The notes below the pieces were generated by a model that searched no databases, had not been told where the DNA came from, and saw only the letters and a list, made by a program, of their open reading frames with translations. Below are positions 62,496 through 64,000 of a stretch of DNA of 64,000 bases, piece by piece. Every line of letters begins with the position of its first letter. Position 1 is the first letter of the stretch. The translations under genes were made by a program, and so were the position numbers. Source of the stretch: Naumovozyma dairenensis CBS 421 (lineage: Eukaryota > Ascomycota > Saccharomycetes > Saccharomycetales > Saccharomycetaceae); the NCBI RefSeq assembly GCF_000227115.2, contig NC_016482.1:744001-808000 (forward strand), in the 5' to 3' direction.

Positions 62496-62617
62496 TACTT
62501 TTTTTTTCAGTGAAGCGAAGCGCAGCGCAGCTCGAAGCCCTGCGATAAGATCAATCAATCGATCAATCAATCACTGCGTCCGGGTCCTGCCTTTATTATA
62601 TAATATAATATATACGC

Positions 62618-62625
62618 TATAAAAT
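62618..62625 (+). promoter_or_regulatory. Candidate TATA box of SCH9
   Basis: TATAAAAT 230 bp upstream of the SCH9 ATG. The downstream leader has short tandem repeats and no upstream ATG. Confidence 0.4.
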
Positions 62626-62684
62626 ACCAAGAGAGTTGCTTAGTCTTCCTCTATTCATTCAGAGAAATAACACACTGCAATAGA

Positions 62685-62738
62685 ACACTACACTACACTA
62701 CACTACACATATATACACATATATACACATATATACAC
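62685..62738 (+). repeat. ACACT and ACACATATAT tandem repeats in the SCH9 leader
   Basis: Four to five ACACT units, then three 10-bp ACACATATAT units, between the presumed TATA box and the ATG. They probably lie in the 5' leader. Confidence 0.75.
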
Positions 62739-62855
62739 CAAATAACAGATTATTATTACGTTTGTTATATCATATCCTACATCTTATCGTATTTCATTCG
62801 GACCATCAACAATAATATCTTTCTGCATTCCATATCCTCCCTTCTACTACCGAAT

Positions 62856-64000
62856 ATGAACTTTTTTGGATCAAAATCATCCTCAAACAGCCAACAGGGA
62901 ACCATCAACGGCTCCTCGAATAATAACAATAATAATAATAATAGTACTTCTAAGAGAATACCCCCAAATGCCTTTTTCCCAAATTTTTCAACTCATATGG
63001 CTACACCTACAACAGCCATTAGTCAAAATTCTTACGCTATGGGAACAACGGGCATCACTTCAGAAAATGTACTATCACGAATGAAATCTATGAATGAACC
63101 AACAACACATCCAGATCATCACCATCAACATCAATACCAGAATTTAAGTTCATCTTCTAAACCTAGCATAATAACATCATCTGTATCGGATTCAAATACA
63201 GTATCGTCTTTCTCTTCTTCAGAAGCTATTAGACAAGCTGCTGCTGGAGGTATCATTACCACTGCTACTGCTACTGCTACTGCTACTGCTACTGCTACTG
63301 CTACTGCTCCTTCTACATCATCTTCTTCGAGACTACAACCTATATCAAATAATAATATTAATAACCAAAATGCAATCCCTACTGCTGGTCCAGGTACTGA
63401 CATACCAAGGGGTAAATTAGAAGTAACCATAGTGGAAGCCAAAAACTTATTCACAATATCAAATGATTCTCAACCATATGTAGTTTGTACTTTTGAAAGT
63501 TCAGAATTCATTTCAAATGGTCCAGAATCAGTTAATAATAACAATCCACATTCTAACACTAAACGCACTAATAATGGATTACCCGTAATCAAAGAATATC
63601 TTAAAAAGAAACCAGTATATACCCATAGATCATCCTCACAATTAAATAGACTAACAGATGATGATACTAATAATAATAATAATAATAATAATAATTCCAC
63701 AACAGTAACAAACCAACAACAACAACAAGAAGATAATAAACAACAACACCAAGAATTATTAACAAATTGTTCAAACCCAATATGGCATCATAAAACTACA
63801 TTCGATGTCCTTGGAGCTCATTCAGAATTAGACATATCAGTCTATGATGCTGCTCATGATGATATGTTCCTAGGTCAAGTAAGATTACGTCCCAAGATTC
63901 ATACAACAAATTACGCATCACAAGATCAATGGCATACTTTACAAAGTAGAGTCCTTAACGAAAAAGTCACTGGTGAATTATTAATTAAATGGGAATATAC
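62856..64000 (+). CDS. SCH9: AGC-family protein kinase Sch9, N-terminal part, 3' partial
   Basis: 381 codons, open to the window edge; the kinase domain lies outside. Sch9 is the S6K/Akt-like kinase downstream of TORC1 that controls ribosome production, stress response and lifespan. The start MNFFGSKSSS resembles S. cerevisiae Sch9. ATPTTAISQNSYAMGTTGIT and the C2 domain (RGKLEVTIVEAKNLF, QPYVVCTFESSEFISNGPES, NPIWHHKTTFDVLGAHSELD) are characteristic. Low-complexity inserts include Thr-Ala repeats encoded by ACTGCT, an Asn run inside the C2 region and Gln stretches. HTM1 precedes it, as YHR204W precedes YHR205W. Confidence 0.95.
   Translation, partial: MNFFGSKSSSNSQQGTINGSSNNNNNNNNSTSKRIPPNAFFPNFSTHMATPTTAISQNSYAMGTTGITSENVLSRMKSMNEPTTHPDHHHQHQYQNLSSSSKPSIITSSVSDSNTVSSFSSSEAIRQAAAGGIITTATATATATATATATAPSTSSSSRLQPISNNNINNQNAIPTAGPGTDIPRGKLEVTIVEAKNLFTISNDSQPYVVCTFESSEFISNGPESVNNNNPHSNTKRTNNGLPVIKEYLKKKPVYTHRSSSQLNRLTDDDTNNNNNNNNNSTTVTNQQQQQEDNKQQHQELLTNCSNPIWHHKTTFDVLGAHSELDISVYDAAHDDMFLGQVRLRPKIHTTNYASQDQWHTLQSRVLNEKVTGELLIKWEY

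Larger units (their letters stand above)
61625..62855. other. Long SCH9 upstream region, repeat-rich
   Basis: 1.2 kb between tandem genes with no recognised gene. It holds TTTTCCG-type and TTTGC repeats (about 62415-62495), an ATCA repeat (62549-62572) and ACACT and ACACATATAT repeats (62685-62738). A TATA box is at 62618. No ATG occurs between the TATA box and the SCH9 start. Confidence 0.6.

Overview
The window is nuclear DNA of a budding yeast of the Saccharomycetaceae that descends from the whole-genome duplication, most likely a Naumovozyma or a close relative. The evidence is AT-rich DNA, short intergenic spaces, GTATGT/TACTAAC introns in two ribosomal-protein genes and one small gene, and proteins that follow Saccharomyces cerevisiae gene by gene. 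An intact Argonaute gene rules out S. cerevisiae itself. Two runs of N (48237-48289 and 56485-56503) mark assembly gaps. No tRNA, rRNA, transposon or CRISPR array was recognised.

The left block (1-32.7 kb) follows the left arm of S. cerevisiae chromosome XIII: TCB3 (5' end outside the window), RPL6, then AGO1, FPR3, HMG1, WAR1, BET5, ENT3, CPR3, YML079W, DUS1, TDA9/RSF2, ATP18 and YML082W/STR2. AGO1 is the standout. It is a full-length Argonaute with a complete Asp-Glu-Asp-Asp slicer tetrad. Its promoter carries an exact match to the Ume6 URS1 site just upstream of a TATA box.

The middle (32.7-36.8 kb) is a junction. A 1.66 kb promoter leads into a pyruvate decarboxylase gene that is intact except for one missing base near its 5' end.

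The right block (36.8-64 kb) follows the right arm of chromosome VIII: CTF8, LNP1, EGD2, MDM31, NVJ1, RIX1, AIM18/AIM46, a small intron-containing gene in the NBL1 position, RPN10, HOM6, PPX1, MGM101, YHR202W, RPS4, HTM1/MNL1 and the first 381 codons of SCH9. ENT3, HOM6 and MGM101 belong to chromosome X in S. cerevisiae. Their interleaving here fits alternative gene loss after the genome duplication. UTP9, which sits between NVJ1 and RIX1 in S. cerevisiae, is missing.

Most genes are single-copy housekeeping genes, not an operon or pathway cluster. Promoter motifs agree with known regulons: Rap1 (RPL6), PAC plus RRPE (FPR3 and RIX1), PACE (RPN10), CCAAT (ATP18) and TTAGGG-type sites (EGD2/MDM31 and CPR3). 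Gene functions come from recognising protein families and gene order from memory; no database search was run.
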